Assembly: GCA_963277665.1 (NCBI GenBank)
Contig: OY728152.1
Coordinates: forward strand, 1,187,996,357 to 1,188,060,356
Direction: 5' to 3'
DNA length: 64,000 nt
From: Viscum album
Lineage: Eukaryota; Streptophyta; Magnoliopsida; Santalales; Viscaceae
The notes beneath the pieces are model-generated. The model made no database searches and was not told where the DNA came from. It saw only the letters and a program-made list of their open reading frames with translations. The position numbers and the translations under genes are program-made. Shown one piece after another: positions 37,916-47,580 of the stretch (positions are counted from its first letter, which is position 1; every line of letters starts with the position of its first letter).

Positions 37916-38440
37916 GGACCATCTAGATGCAAATTCAATCTGCTCAGATTCGACAAAAGAACTATGATGATAATCATCAACGAGACCTAGAGTTTGATGT
38001 TGAAGACATTTCTTTCCTTCGTATATCGCTATAGAAGAGAATTATGAGATATGGGAAGAAGGAAAAGATTATTCCATGGTACATATGCTCTTTTGAGATC
38101 CTAGATCGCATTGGAGCAGTGGCATGTTGACTAGTACTCGCACCAAACCTATCTCAAGTACATGATGTATTCCATTTATAACTCTTGAGGAATTTCATAC
38201 CTAACCCATCGCATGTACTCAATCTATAGATAATACCATTAGATAATGACCTCTCTTATAAAGAGAATCAGGGGAAGATCTTAGATTGTGGGGGAAAATT
38301 TCTATGAAATAAGACAATGCCCCTCGTCAATATGTTGTGGTGTAACCACAAGTTTTAAGAGGCAACATGTGAGTCAGAGGACGTGATCAAGCAAAGTTAC
38401 ACTCATCTGTTTTAGTGTGGGAAAAGGAAATTTTGAGGGT
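37916..38440 (+). pseudogene. pol: G2 integrase C-terminus: GPY/F-like and chromodomain-like tail, copy 1
   Basis: Fragments in changing frames give DLEFDVEDISFLRIS, IMRYGKKEKIIPWY, FEILDRIGAV, LAPNLSQVHDVF, DPSHVLN-like sequence, and near 38310-38420 VNMLWCNHKF, a stop, then EATCESEDVI. The last block matches the C-terminal half of a plant chromovirus chromodomain, where EATWE is usual. Such tails can direct insertion toward particular chromatin. Here they place G2 among chromoviruses. Confidence 0.7.
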
Positions 38441-38448
38441 GAAATTTC

Positions 38449-38463
38449 TTAAGGGGGGAAGAT
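38449..38463 (+). other. G2 polypurine tract, copy 1
   Basis: TTAAGGGGGGAAGAT directly precedes the LTR start TGTAACGACT. The duplicate lies at 48125-48139. Confidence 0.9.
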
Positions 38464-38690
38464 TGTAACGACTCAAACTTTTATTAATGAAAATTTCCCT
38501 TCATCTAATTAAATATATTATTATGTAAAATGGTTATATAAAATATTCACTTCCTTGGTTTTATGTTCTTGGATTTTAAAAAACCATTAATAATTTTTAT
38601 CATTGCTAATATATTTGTTGAATAGTGATCACATAAATAGTATAAATATAGGGCTTTAACAAATCCAATTTACTCAAAAAAAAGGAAGTG

Positions 38691-38948
38691 ATGATCTCAT
38701 CTAGTAGAATTACTCCATATGATGCCCATTTTTTGGAGATTATAAAGGCGGTGGAATCACTGGGATTTCTTATTGACCAAGCCAGAGCTGAGCTGCATCA
38801 TGTTAAGCATGAATAGAACTTCTTATGGGAGAAGTGGTAGTTGATAGATAGTACCACTTGAGTTATGTTATCCAAACCACCCAAAGAGTATGTTACCATC
38901 ACACACCTTACCTTTAGGTCTTATGCAGGTGTAATAAGGGTTATGTAA
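38691..38948 (+). pseudogene. Conserved LTR open frame, copy 2
   Basis: Same frame as 30924-31265, 86 codons, with no indel relative to the other copies but three in-frame stops. It reads HFLEIIKAVESLGF, DQARAELHHVKHE, a stop, NFLWEKW, a stop, then YVTITHLTFRSYAGVIRVM. Its function is unknown. Confidence 0.35.
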
Positions 38949-39459
38949 CAAGGCCATAGCACTATGATTATGGGAATTATTTTTTTATATAATAAATAAT
39001 ATACATTCATTTTATTATTGTTACTTTGTAAATTATTTTTAATGAACAAATAGTATTTTTAATTAATATTCAATTAAGAAATAGATTTTGATGAATTAAT
39101 GGATTTTTTAATTAAAAAATATTTTAATAAAATATTATTACTAAATTACTTTTTGTTAAATTTAAATGATCATATAATTTTTATTAATACAATTATAATT
39201 TTATTAGGGTTTGAAAGTCGTTTTTTGTCAAAAACCCATGAATTTTTCATAAATGCCGGTTTTATTCTAAAAGTAAAAATTAAAATATTTATAGAATTAT
39301 TTAGATAAAATGAATATTATTTTTGGAATCAGGATGTCTAAATTATCCAATGGTCAATTTTTTAAAATTATCTGTGATAGTCGAATTTTTTGGTACAAAA
39401 TGAAATATCATTTAAATATATAATATGTTTTATGACATCATAATGAACCAATAGTGATA

Positions 39460-39464
39460 TAATA
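39460..39464. repeat. G3 target-site duplication (TAATA), copy 1
   Basis: TAATA lies directly before the G3 LTR. The partner beyond the far end is 60316-60320; the duplicated left copy is 49136-49140. Confidence 0.8.
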
Positions 39465-40833
39465 TGTAAAGACCTTGAAATTCTATTTAAATTTTTTATT
39501 TAATTATATGAGAATATTATGAGTCCACCAAAATTGACAGCGCGTGTTTCTGAGTCCCGGAGTGCCTGGAATGAATTTCTAAACTTTTTTTGGGTATGTT
39601 CAGTAAACGTGAGAGTGATTTTTGTAACTTTTGAACAGATACTCAGAATTGAAATCTGAGGACACCGTTGAGCTCACAGTGCCGGTATTTTCTTAACAAG
39701 ACCTTCACTTTGACCACAGTAGGTTGAGGGTGAAAATTAGTTTTTGTGCTTTTCATGGGAGAAAAAAATAAATTAACTTTATTTTATTTTTGAAATTCAA
39801 TCCTCTCAAATTGAATTTTGTGGTGGGGACCACCCAATCCTTGAACTTCCTCTTTAATGAGGGAGGTGACTTTTGTATTCTTTTCCCATTAATTATGCCA
39901 ATATAAAATTAATTAATGTGCCAACATTAATTGTATTAATTAACATAACTTTATTTATTTGGCATTTCACCTCTGGGTTGGGGGATTTGTTGGCAATGGA
40001 GAGCATAAGAGAATTGTGAAGAAAAAATCTCTCCAATGAATAACACCTTCTCCAATGAGGAATTTTGTTTAAGGATCCCCAACAAGGAACGTCTTCGATG
40101 AATAACCAACGCCTGTCTTTTCCTCACCTTCACTGACATCATCTCGTGACACCTCCAACAAGAAATCGAGGTACGGAATGTTGTTTTAAATACCCCTTAC
40201 CCTATTCTTGTCAATCTTTTTGATTTAAGAACAATTATGTCACTTGCTACCATTCTAACGTGGAGGGTGAGGGCCAAACAAAAATGGACCAACCTCTATG
40301 CAACCTTTGTGGTCTATGATGCTCTTGAATCAATCACGACGTTCCGAGTCGAGTGCTGGAGTTTTCGAAATTAAGAACAGTCCATCGAGGCATGCTCGGT
40401 GACCGGAGTAATGTCGTCGGCAACCCATGCTGGCGACCAGTACTCCAGCAGGCTGCGATGACATCAGTGGCACGATGACGTCGGCGGTGCGACCGAGCCA
40501 TCAGAGAATGACCGCGGCCCGTCGGCCGCGGCGGAGTTGGGGTGGCGGCAAGTGAAAATCCGGCCACACGAAGGGGGTGGCGGCGTGTGACCGTGTTGCC
40601 GGGCATGTTGGGCATGCCGGAGCCACGACACGAGGTAACGGTGGCGAAGGAGGAAAGTTGGCTCACTGTAGGATGCCTGTGGTGGCACAGTTCATGACAA
40701 CGCCGCGAGGGTGTTCTGGCCGTCTGGCCAGCCAGGGAGCTGAGCGGGACCTCGGGTCCAATGTGCCAGCTGCCGGCACCACGTGGCATCGGCCAGTCGG
40801 CTACCCAACCCGAATGACCCAGCCGCTCGGGGT

Positions 40834-40859
40834 ACCCAAGGGGCACCTCCCCCTTGGGT
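40834..40859. repeat. Perfect inverted repeat (hairpin) in G3 LTR, copy 1
   Basis: ACCCAAGGGG and CCCCTTGGGT pair perfectly over ten bases around a six-base loop. The hairpin is kept at 50502-50527, and with one mismatch at 58565-58590. Confidence 0.75.
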
Positions 40860-41092
40860 GGAGACTAGGGCGGAACCCGCGGGGGGAGCACCTAGTCGCG
40901 GGCTAGCGCAGGCTAGCGGGCCACACCACAGGCTGCCCAGCGCGGGAAGCCCATCGCGGGCCGCCCACTGCGGGTCGTCCCGTGGGCCGCCCATCGCAGG
41001 CCGTACAGCGGGCCGCACAATGGGCCGCACCGTAGTCTGGTCTAAGCTGGAAGTCTAGGGCGGACCTGGAAGACCGGTTCAGAACCATGGTC

Positions 41093-41122
41093 GGACCCGG
41101 GTCAGCCCAGGCCGGGTCGGTC
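41093..41122 (+). repeat. 30-bp GGACCC...GGTC unit, single in copy 1
   Basis: Present once here and twice in tandem at 50761-50820. It lies at the 3' edge of the GC-rich block. Confidence 0.6.
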
Positions 41123-41519
41123 GGACCGGGTCGGACCGGACCCGGACCAGCTTCGACCCTTTTCCACTCTTTTAGCCATAACATGAGCTACAGGCGTCCG
41201 TTTGACGAACCGTCTATGGAACTGGGAACCTAGGATCGAGACAGTCCTTTTGGTATATCCCATTTGAGTTTTGGATGATGTTGGGGTATTGCTGGGTTGG
41301 ATCGAACACAACTCCAACTGTACCATCGGGACTAAAAGACCAATAACTTATAGATCGGGCTTCTGATTGATGCACCGTCTCTTGCATTGAGACCCCTATT
41401 ATGTGGCGGTCCTTTGGGAAACTTCTTCAGGGGACCTCGTGGTAGTCTGATTATCAACCTGTGTCTTGAGGAGTAGACCCTCCTGGAATCAAGCAAGCAT
41501 AGTGCGGGAACCTTCTAGC

Positions 41520-42010
41520 TGGCTGTAAGATGAGAAAGGGATCTTATGTGGGTCTGTGCCTTATGATCCTACATGGGTCTATGATTTGGGATCCTATGTG
41601 GGTCTGTGTTCCAATGTCCCACTTGGATCCACTCTATAAATCCCCGTGCGATTACTCTTGGATCCTACGTTGGTCTTCAATACTAGGATCCCACGTGGGT
41701 CTGACGATTTGGGATCCTATGTGTGTTTGCCTCATAACAGAGTAAGATGATTCAGTAGTTACATCTAATCATCTTTACTTTCATACCTATGTTATACCTA
41801 ATGTGAGATGAGTCTTTACCTGTGTGGTAATCATCTATGTGGCATACCTTTGTGATGCATACCTTCATGGTGATACCTTTGTGGTATTATTCTATGTGGC
41901 GTAACCTTTTTGGTACTTACCTTCGTGATGATACCTTTGTGTTATTCTTCTATGTGGTGTTACCTTCGTCTTACCTAACTTTGTGGTACTCTTTCATTCG
42001 TGGGACATTT
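41520..42010 (+). repeat. Degenerate short tandem arrays in G3 LTR, copy 1
   Basis: First array (to about 41740): units near 33-36 bases built on GGATCCTATGTGGGTCTG. Second array (41835-42000): units near 40 bases built on TACCTTCGTGGTGATACC. Both are also present in the other two G3 LTRs (51230-51450 and 51531-51700; 59170-59370 and 59460-59650), with changed unit number. Confidence 0.65.
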
Positions 42011-42465
42011 GAGCTTTGGGATTTTGAGTCTTTCCTTGGTTTCCTCAAGATTGAGATGGGTTTACTCGACAACTTAAGTACATGTATGGGCATATACCTA
42101 ACTAGGGTTGTCAATTTTTTTCATGCTTTGTGGTTTATCCTTTGTGGATTTTGTGAGACTTTCAAGGGTTTCGGGGTCCCTACTGAGTATCGTTATACTC
42201 ACCCCTGCACAGGCTACGCACGCACCTTGCTGTGTTTGGTGCAGACGATGGGCAGCATTGATCGAGGCTGAGGGTACCAGAACTGGAGGTTACTCGAAGG
42301 TGGACATTAGACGAGGAGTACTGCAGTGATGACCGTTCGAGAGCTATACCTACCCTTTATGTAGGATCCTTGGTGGGTGTTCACAAGAGTTGTTCCAGTT
42401 TTCCTGTACTTTCCCATGGGGATTGTATTTTGGACCCTTTTTCTTTCTTTACACACCTTGTTTAC

Positions 42466-42472
42466 TATATAA
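42466..42472 (+). promoter_or_regulatory. TATA box of G3 5' LTR, copy 1
   Basis: TATATAA in the context TTTACTATATAATTTTAC. Equivalents are TATAAAA at 52172 and TATATAA at 60133. The site is about 180 bases before the LTR end, so U3 is most of the LTR. Confidence 0.5.
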
Positions 42473-42651
42473 TTTTACTTTGTTCTTGTATCCTTCTTTG
42501 TGCTCGGTTGTGTCATTTTACAAGTTATAAAGTCAATGCCTTCCCAGTTTTAGAGAATACGTCTTTTGGTGCTAGTCTCCAGTCCCTGGCCTATGGAAGT
42601 AGGGCTTGGGGTAGTCACGGAACGGGCTCCGGGGGATGGGTCGTGACAAAT

Positions 42652-42667
42652 TGGTATCAATGGAGTC
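42652..42667 (+). other. G3 primer-binding site, copy 1
   Basis: TGGTATCAATGGAGTC, three bases after the LTR end. The first eight bases match the complement of the tRNA-iMet 3' end. Confidence 0.8.
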
Positions 42668-42925
42668 AGTTATACCATAGAAAATTGGACTTTGATCTTT
42701 TAATGACAATAGTGTTAAGTGTTATGAGTGTGGTTATCAGTTTAGATATTCCAGTGTTGGTGCGGCGGTCGACGTATCCATACACTAGGACCCTGACTTC
42801 TGATTTATGAATCAGTGCAATAAAACACAGATTGCATGTGTGTTTTGAGAAGTTTTATTTGTGATTTCTTGAGTCAGCTCACTATGAATAACTTACTGAC
42901 TATGGAACACCTGTTTCTTTTTAGG

Positions 42926-44085
42926 ATGCCACCACGCAAACATCCAGCTAAGGTTCCAGGAAGAGTACGTGATGACAGCCCACCGAGCGACGACGCCTCA
43001 GTGCATGGACCTTTATCAGTAGAGGCACCAGCGGTACAATTACCCATTGGTCCACCGATACCACTAGCCCCAGCAATAGAGAGTGCATGCCGCTTGAGTG
43101 CGTTGCACGAGTTCCAGCATTATTGGCCACCAAGGTTCCGGGGTGAGATGGACCCACAAGTGACTGAGGATTGGCTGGAGGCTATGGTGACAGTCTTCCG
43201 ACTGGTAGGGACACCATCTAATCTCATGGTGATCCTTTCCGCAAGTCTTCTATAAGTAACGGCAGACAGCTGGTGGAGATTGATGCTCCAGGTTCACGAC
43301 GGGGTGAAATTTCTCTAAGCAGACCTTGAGATCCTGTTTCAGGCAGAGTTTGTCCCAGCGACCCTTCGCACAGTGCCCATACAGGAGCTTCTTCATCAAC
43401 AGCAGGGTATCATGACTATGGATCAATACTCAGTGAGGTTCACAGACCACTCACGCTACTCTACTGATATGGTTCAGGGCCCCTTCATCAGGGCCCAGAC
43501 CTTTGAGCAGGGACTCGGGTGGGAGATCAGGGCTTTGCTGTTTTCTCTCAACATCCTGACAGAGGCGGGGTTGTCAGAGTAAGTCTTCTTAGTAGAGATT
43601 TTTTTTGTAGAGCAGTCACCAGTAGTGAGACCCACCACCGGGCATCACGTAGTAGAGTCTTCTTTAGATAGCAGCAGATAGATTTCATAGAAGTCCAAGA
43701 GGACAAGATCTACAAGTGGGGGACTGTAGTATTCAGGGTCGTTTGTGTGGGGAACCCGAGACAGAGCCAGTCATGCATGGAGCAGGTAGTGTTACGCATG
43801 CGGCGGGAAAGGTAACATTGCTTGTGACTGCCTAACCCGCCATTCGGATGATCAGTAGAAGGTCAAAGGACCGCCCAAGAAGAGATAGATGTTTGAAAAT
43901 GGAGTTCCACAGGGAGCAGGCGGGCATGGAAGAGGATCTGGTTGTGCAGCTGGTAGTGGGAGATGCTTTGAGATGTTACCACCACCACCACCATGTGGTC
44001 CACCCCGCCCGTAGGGAGCAGGTGGACAGGGGAGAGCTCAGCTCCTGGTAGCTCAGGCCTATGACCACGGCACTCTAGAGATAAT
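42926..44085 (+). pseudogene. gag: G3 gag, copy 1, broken
   Basis: The start ATG is 42926 (MPPRKHPAKVPGR), conserved as MPPHRHPARV in copy 2. Capsid reads LHEFQHYWPPRFRGEMDPQ and TEDWLEAMVTVFRLVGTP, then frameshifts at about 43255. It resumes as DSWWRLMLQVHDGVKF, then PIQELLHQQQGIMTMDQYSVRF and FEQGLGWEIRALLF (43373-43582). The nucleocapsid knuckle at 43790-43831 is CYACGGKGNIACDC, with the His ligand replaced by Asn. A His run (HHHHH) at about 43980 lies in a shifted frame. The Gly-Pro-rich tail leads to the protease. Confidence 0.85.
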
Positions 44086-44540
44086 ACGAGGTATGATCTG
44101 TGTATACTCTACCTTAGCTAAAGTACTTATAGACACAGGTTCCAGTCAAAATTTTATTTCCACTTCCCTTGTTCGAAGCTCATAGATTCTGGTGGAGTTG
44201 TTGGCTCAATCCTTATGGCTAGAGACTTCTACGGGGGAGGATTTTACAATTAAAAACTAGTCCTGGTAGTGTGAGCTTAGTCTAGGAGGTGATATCTTTG
44301 GCTGGGATCTCCAAGTAGTGGCTTCGAGGCCTTACGACATCATCTTGGGTAAGGATTGGTTTTTTATAGTCTATGCCACGATCGACTGTATTAGGCGCAA
44401 TGTGTGGTGTGTCTGCACTGATGGGACTAGGTTTACCTTCACCGGTGAGAAGGGAGCCTTCGCAGCACATGATAGACTTACCTGGAGGAGAGGGCAGTCG
44501 ATCACTCATTAGTTGGCTAGCCTTACCCTCATAGCGGTTG
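44086..44540 (+). pseudogene. pol: G3 aspartic protease, copy 1
   Basis: MICVYSTLAKVLIDTGSSQNFIS is readable from about 44095; LIDTGSS at 44126-44146 is the retropepsin active site with Asp intact. Downstream, GWDLQVVASRPYDIILGKDWF (44299-44360) matches the usual YDVILGMDWL block that ends the Ty3 protease region. Stops occur in between, after VRSS and TIKN. Confidence 0.8.
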
Positions 44541-45430
44541 ATGTGGAGAGTCTGAGCTATCCTGTAGTGGTGAACTAGTACGCGGATGTATTCCCTGATG
44601 ATGTTCTAGGTCTACCTCCTTATAGAGAGGTTGACTTTTTTACATTGAATTGTACCCCGGGACGGCACCGATTTCTACACTAGGGTATCGGATGGCTCCC
44701 ATGGAGCTTTGTGAGTTGTGGGTACAACTAGAGGACTTACAGGGAAAGGGGTTCATCGGCCCTTGTTTTTCTCCTTGGGCAGCCCCGATTTTGTTCTCCA
44801 AGAAGGTGGATCGGAGCTTGAGACTTAATGTTGGCTATCAGCACCAGAACCAAGTGACCGTGAAGGACAAGTACCCACTTTCGAGGATTGACGACCTCTT
44901 TGATTATCTGAAGGGATCACGGTGGTTCCCAAAGATAGACCTCAGGTCAGGCTATCACCAGCTCAGAGTACAAGACGAGGATGTGAAGAAGACAGGTTTC
45001 AGAAGTCTTTATGGCCACTATGAGTTCTTTTTTATGCCATTCGGCATGACCAATGCTCCAGCAGTGTTCACGGGACTCGTGAACATGATCTTTCAGCCAA
45101 ATTTTGATTTATTTGTAGTAGTCTTCATTGATGACATTTTAATATACTCTGATACTGAGGAGGAGCATGCCGATCATTTGTAGGTAGTTCTGTACACACT
45201 TTGAGAGCACCAGCTTTATGGTAAGCTCTTGAAGTTCCAGTTCTGGATCCTAGAGGTTCACATTCTGGGACATGTCATCTCGAAGGCTAGATTTGTGGCG
45301 GATCCAGTGAAGATTGAGGTGGTACTTTCTTGGGAGCCACCCAGAAGTGTGACAGAGGTATGGATATTCTTGGGTTTAGCCAGATACTACTGGATATTTT
45401 TTCTAAATTTCTCTGAGATGTGGCACCTTT
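44541..45430 (+). pseudogene. pol: G3 reverse transcriptase, copy 1 (best preserved RT in the window)
   Basis: [12 protein letters not shown] precedes a one-base slip. Then 44650-45183 is open for 177 codons: [87 protein letters not shown] and [18 protein letters not shown]. The catalytic Asp-Asp pair is intact. A TAG follows. ILGHVISKARFVADPVKIE and FLGLARYYWIFF are in the next open stretch (45229-45441). It is full Ty3/gypsy RT in order, but it is split and would not be functional. Confidence 0.9.
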
Positions 45431-45637
45431 ATCAGTGTTGATGAAGAAGGGGCAACCCTTCATGTGTTCAGAGAGATTCTAGTATAATTTTCATGAGTTG
45501 AGGCGGAGGCTAACAAGCTCCATCATCTTGAGGCTTTTAGAGGAGGGCATTGTGTATGTTGCCTACTACGATGCATCAGGGACCAAGCTCAGATGTTTCC
45601 TGATGCATGAGAGAGAAATTATCGCAAATGATTCTCG
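45431..45637 (+). pseudogene. pol: G3 RNase H, copy 1, cut by duplication junction
   Basis: Reads LRRRLTSSIILRLLEEGIVYVAYYDASGTKLRCFLMHEREIIAND, with the DASG active-site block intact, then stops matching G3 at about 45637, where G2 RT sequence begins. The intact counterpart is 55186-55640. Confidence 0.8.
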
Positions 45638-46060
45638 ACAAGATATGGGCACTCTGAATTCATAGTAATGCCTTTCAGACTCACTAATGCTCCAGCAATC
45701 TTAATGGACTTGATGAATAGAGTCATTAGATATTGCCTTGACAAATTTGTGGTAGTATTTATAAATGATATTCTAGTATACTCCAAAACCAAAGAGGAGA
45801 ATGAGGAGAATCTAAGAACTATATTAGAGACCATACAAAAGGAGAAGCTCTATGCAACAAATAGTGAGTGTGAGTTGTGGTTAAAGGAGGTCTCATTCTT
45901 GGTTAATATCATCACAAGTAATGGAATATCTATGGATCCCTCCAAGATAGCTACAATTGAGGGATGGCTGAGGCCAACATCGGTAAAGAATATATGTAGC
46001 TTCCTAGGGTTAGCTGGAAATTATCACCGATTTTTGAGATATTTCTCACTATTTTTCAAC
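45638..46060 (+). pseudogene. pol: G2 reverse transcriptase, 3' part (copy 2)
   Basis: Begins at the junction, so the N-terminal half of RT is missing. It reads MPFRLTNAPAILMDLMNR and LDKFVVVFINDILVYSKT; the first catalytic Asp is Asn here and Lys in copy 1. It continues YATNSECELWL, GISMDPSKIATIEGW and FLGLAGNYHRF. The frame 45668-46102 is open for 144 codons. Confidence 0.85.
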
Positions 46061-46620
46061 CCTCTTATCAAGATAACTCGGAAGGGAGTAAAGTTTGTTT
46101 AGAGTGATCAATGTGAATAGAGATTCAAGGAGTTGAAAAGGAGGCTTGTCACTGTGTCGGTGATCACACTACCCACAAGTGGAGAACTTTTTGTGGAATT
46201 TTGTGATGCTTTGAAGAAGGTCTTGGGTTGTGTGTTAATGAATAATGAAAAGGTTGTTGGCTATGCCCAAAATGAAATTGAATGTTCATGAGCAAAGCTA
46301 TCTAACACATGATCTCGAGTTCTATATTGTAATATTTTCTTTGAAAAATAGGTGGCATTACCTCTTTGGGGAGAAGTGTGAAATATATACGGATCAAAAA
46401 ATCCACAAGAATATATTCACACAGAAAGAGTTGAACAAGTTCCAACGAAGATGGTTAGTGCTGATCAAAAACTATGATTTCTCAATCCATTTCCACCCTA
46501 AGAAAGTGAACATGGTGGTAGATGATCTAAGTAGAAAGGACCCATCAATTATATCATTTATGAGAATTGAAAAGTATCCAATATTCTTAGATTTAAGTAA
46601 GATGGATATGGGAATCATAA
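46061..46620 (+). pseudogene. pol: G2 RNase H, copy 2
   Basis: After stops near 46100 (KFV then TAG), the reading resumes with LPTSGELFVEFCDALKKVLGCVLMNNEKVV. A frameshift leads into the 46245-46769 frame: LEFYIVIFSLKNRWHYLFGE, YTDQKIHKNIFTQKELNKF, RWLVLIKNYDFSIHFHPKKVN and VVDDLSRKD. It is better preserved than copy 1 because RNase H and the pre-integrase linker share one 174-codon frame. Confidence 0.85.
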
Positions 46621-47580
46621 ACAAGGGAAGATCATCAATCCTTTCACAAATGATTTCTCAATCATATCTTTTCGAAAGGATAAAGTATTCTCAAAAGGAT
46701 GATGTGGGAATTTGGAAGAAAGAGGAAACTATCAAAAAAATGGAAATCCTTGGAGTTCAATTTCAATGAAGAAGGAATTGTGAGATTTGGGTCAAGACAT
46801 TGTGTTCCATCAAATCCAAAATTAATGAAAGAAATTATGGATGATGCACATAGTTAAAATTTCTACATTCACTTAGGAAACACAAAGATGCATTGAGATA
46901 TCTGAGAGCATTATTGGTGGGATAACATAAAGAAGGATATCGCTAAGTATAAATCAAAGTGCCTAGTATGTCAGCAAGTGAAGGCTGAGAGGTAGAAGTT
47001 TAAGGGGATGATGCAACCATTAGCCATACCAACATAAAAATGGGAGAATATCATCATGGACTTTGTCATCGAACATCCAAAGACATCTAAAGGAAACAAT
47101 GCTATCTGGTTTGTTGTGGATCATCTTATAAAGACTGCACACTTTATTGAAATTATAGAGGATTTCTCATTGGAACAACTGGAATGGATATATATCAAAT
47201 AAGTTGTAATGTTGATTGGAATACCACAATCTATTGTATCTGATCGAGATCCAAGATACACTTCTTAGTTCTGGAAGAGTCTTCAAAATGCTCTGAATAC
47301 TGAGCTTAACTTCGGTACAACTTATCATCCTCAAACTGATTACCAATATTAAAGGACTATCCAAACACTTGAGGACATGTTGAGAGCATTCTCAATGGAC
47401 TTCAAAGGAGTATGGGATCAACATCTTCCTTTGGTTGAGTTCTCTTACAATAACCGTTTCCACTCAAGAATCCAAATGGATCTTTATGACTCCTTGTATG
47501 GAAAGAGGTCTAGAACACCGGCATGTTGGGATGAAGTTGGGGAGAAAAAACTCCTAGGTCCATAAATTGTCGAAGAAATG
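46621..47580 (+). pseudogene. pol: G2 integrase, copy 2
   Basis: Zinc-domain remnants lie around 46800-47000, with CLVCQQVKAE (the CxxC pair) readable near 46965. The core reads IIMDFVIEHPK near 47055, SDRDPRYTS near 47241, and TYHPQTDYQ-like sequence near 47330. It ends in the 62-codon open frame 47377-47565: LPLVEFSYNNRFHSRIQM, LYGKRSRTPACWDEVGEKKLLGP. Stops separate these parts. The order and motifs are those of a Ty3 DDE integrase. Confidence 0.8.

Larger units (their letters stand above)
38464..39464 (+). repeat. G2 3' LTR, first 1001 bases (duplication copy 1)
   Basis: Aligns with the first ~1 kb of the 5' LTR and stops where G3 inserted; TAATA (39460-39464) is the G3 target site. The first 178 bases are about 93% identical to the fragment at 48140 and about 86% identical to the 5' LTR. 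Confidence 0.9.
40330..41170 (+). other. GC- and CpG-rich block in G3 LTR, copy 1
   Basis: By eye about 60-75% G+C against roughly 30-40% around it, and rich in intact CG dinucleotides. It contains many GGACCCGGGTC- and GGGCCGC-type motifs. The same block is in the duplicate (50010-50870) and the 3' LTR (58080-58800), so it is a property of the element. It does not resemble rRNA or any gene I recognise. Confidence 0.75.
39465..42648 (+). repeat. G3 5' LTR, copy 1 (3184 bp)
   Basis: Starts TGTAAAGACCTTG and ends GGGTCGTGACA, with canonical TG...CA ends. From 5' to 3' it contains an AT-rich segment, a GC- and CpG-rich block (40330-41170) with a perfect hairpin, an array of GGATCCTATGTGGGTCTG-like units (41520-41740), a TACCTTCGTGGTGAT-type array (41835-42000), and a TATA box (42466) about 180 bases before the LTR end. 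Open frames in the GC-rich block occur on both strands, as expected at low stop-codon density, and I do not call them genes. Confidence 0.9.
35962..45637 (+). repeat. ~9.7-kb tandem duplication, copy 1
   Basis: Runs from inside the G2 RT (ACAAGATATGGGCACT) through G2 pol, PPT, the LTR fragment, the G3 5' LTR, G3 gag and RT, to the G3 RNase H. It repeats collinearly at 45638-~55345 (offset 9676-9706). Both copies have G3 inserted at the same LTR base with the same TAATA, so G3 insertion came first. The junction at 45637/45638 joins G3 RNase H to G2 RT with at most a few bases of shared sequence. Confidence 0.88.
39465..45637 (+). mobile_element. G3, truncated copy (duplication copy 1)
   Basis: Contains a complete 5' LTR, PBS, gag, protease, RT and the first part of RNase H, then ends at the duplication junction inside RNase H (reading HEREIIANDS, then G2 sequence out of frame). 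It has no integrase and no 3' LTR. It is the older 5' half left behind by the rearrangement, not an independent insertion. Confidence 0.88.

Noticed and set aside
40334..41326. Several overlapping open frames of 70-170 codons on both strands (also 49924-50879 and 58037-58995)
   Set aside because: They lie in the GC-rich LTR block where stop codons are rare. Frames on opposite strands are equally long, they change between LTR copies, and none shows a domain.
43976..43996. Poly-His stretch as a metal-binding protein segment
   Set aside because: It lies in a shifted frame of G3 gag; the CCACCACC repeat encodes Pro in the gag frame (PPPPP), as in copy 2.
39465..45637. An independent truncated G3 insertion
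   Set aside because: Insertion site, target TAATA and internal order match the full G3 copy exactly; it ends at the duplication junction, not at an LTR.
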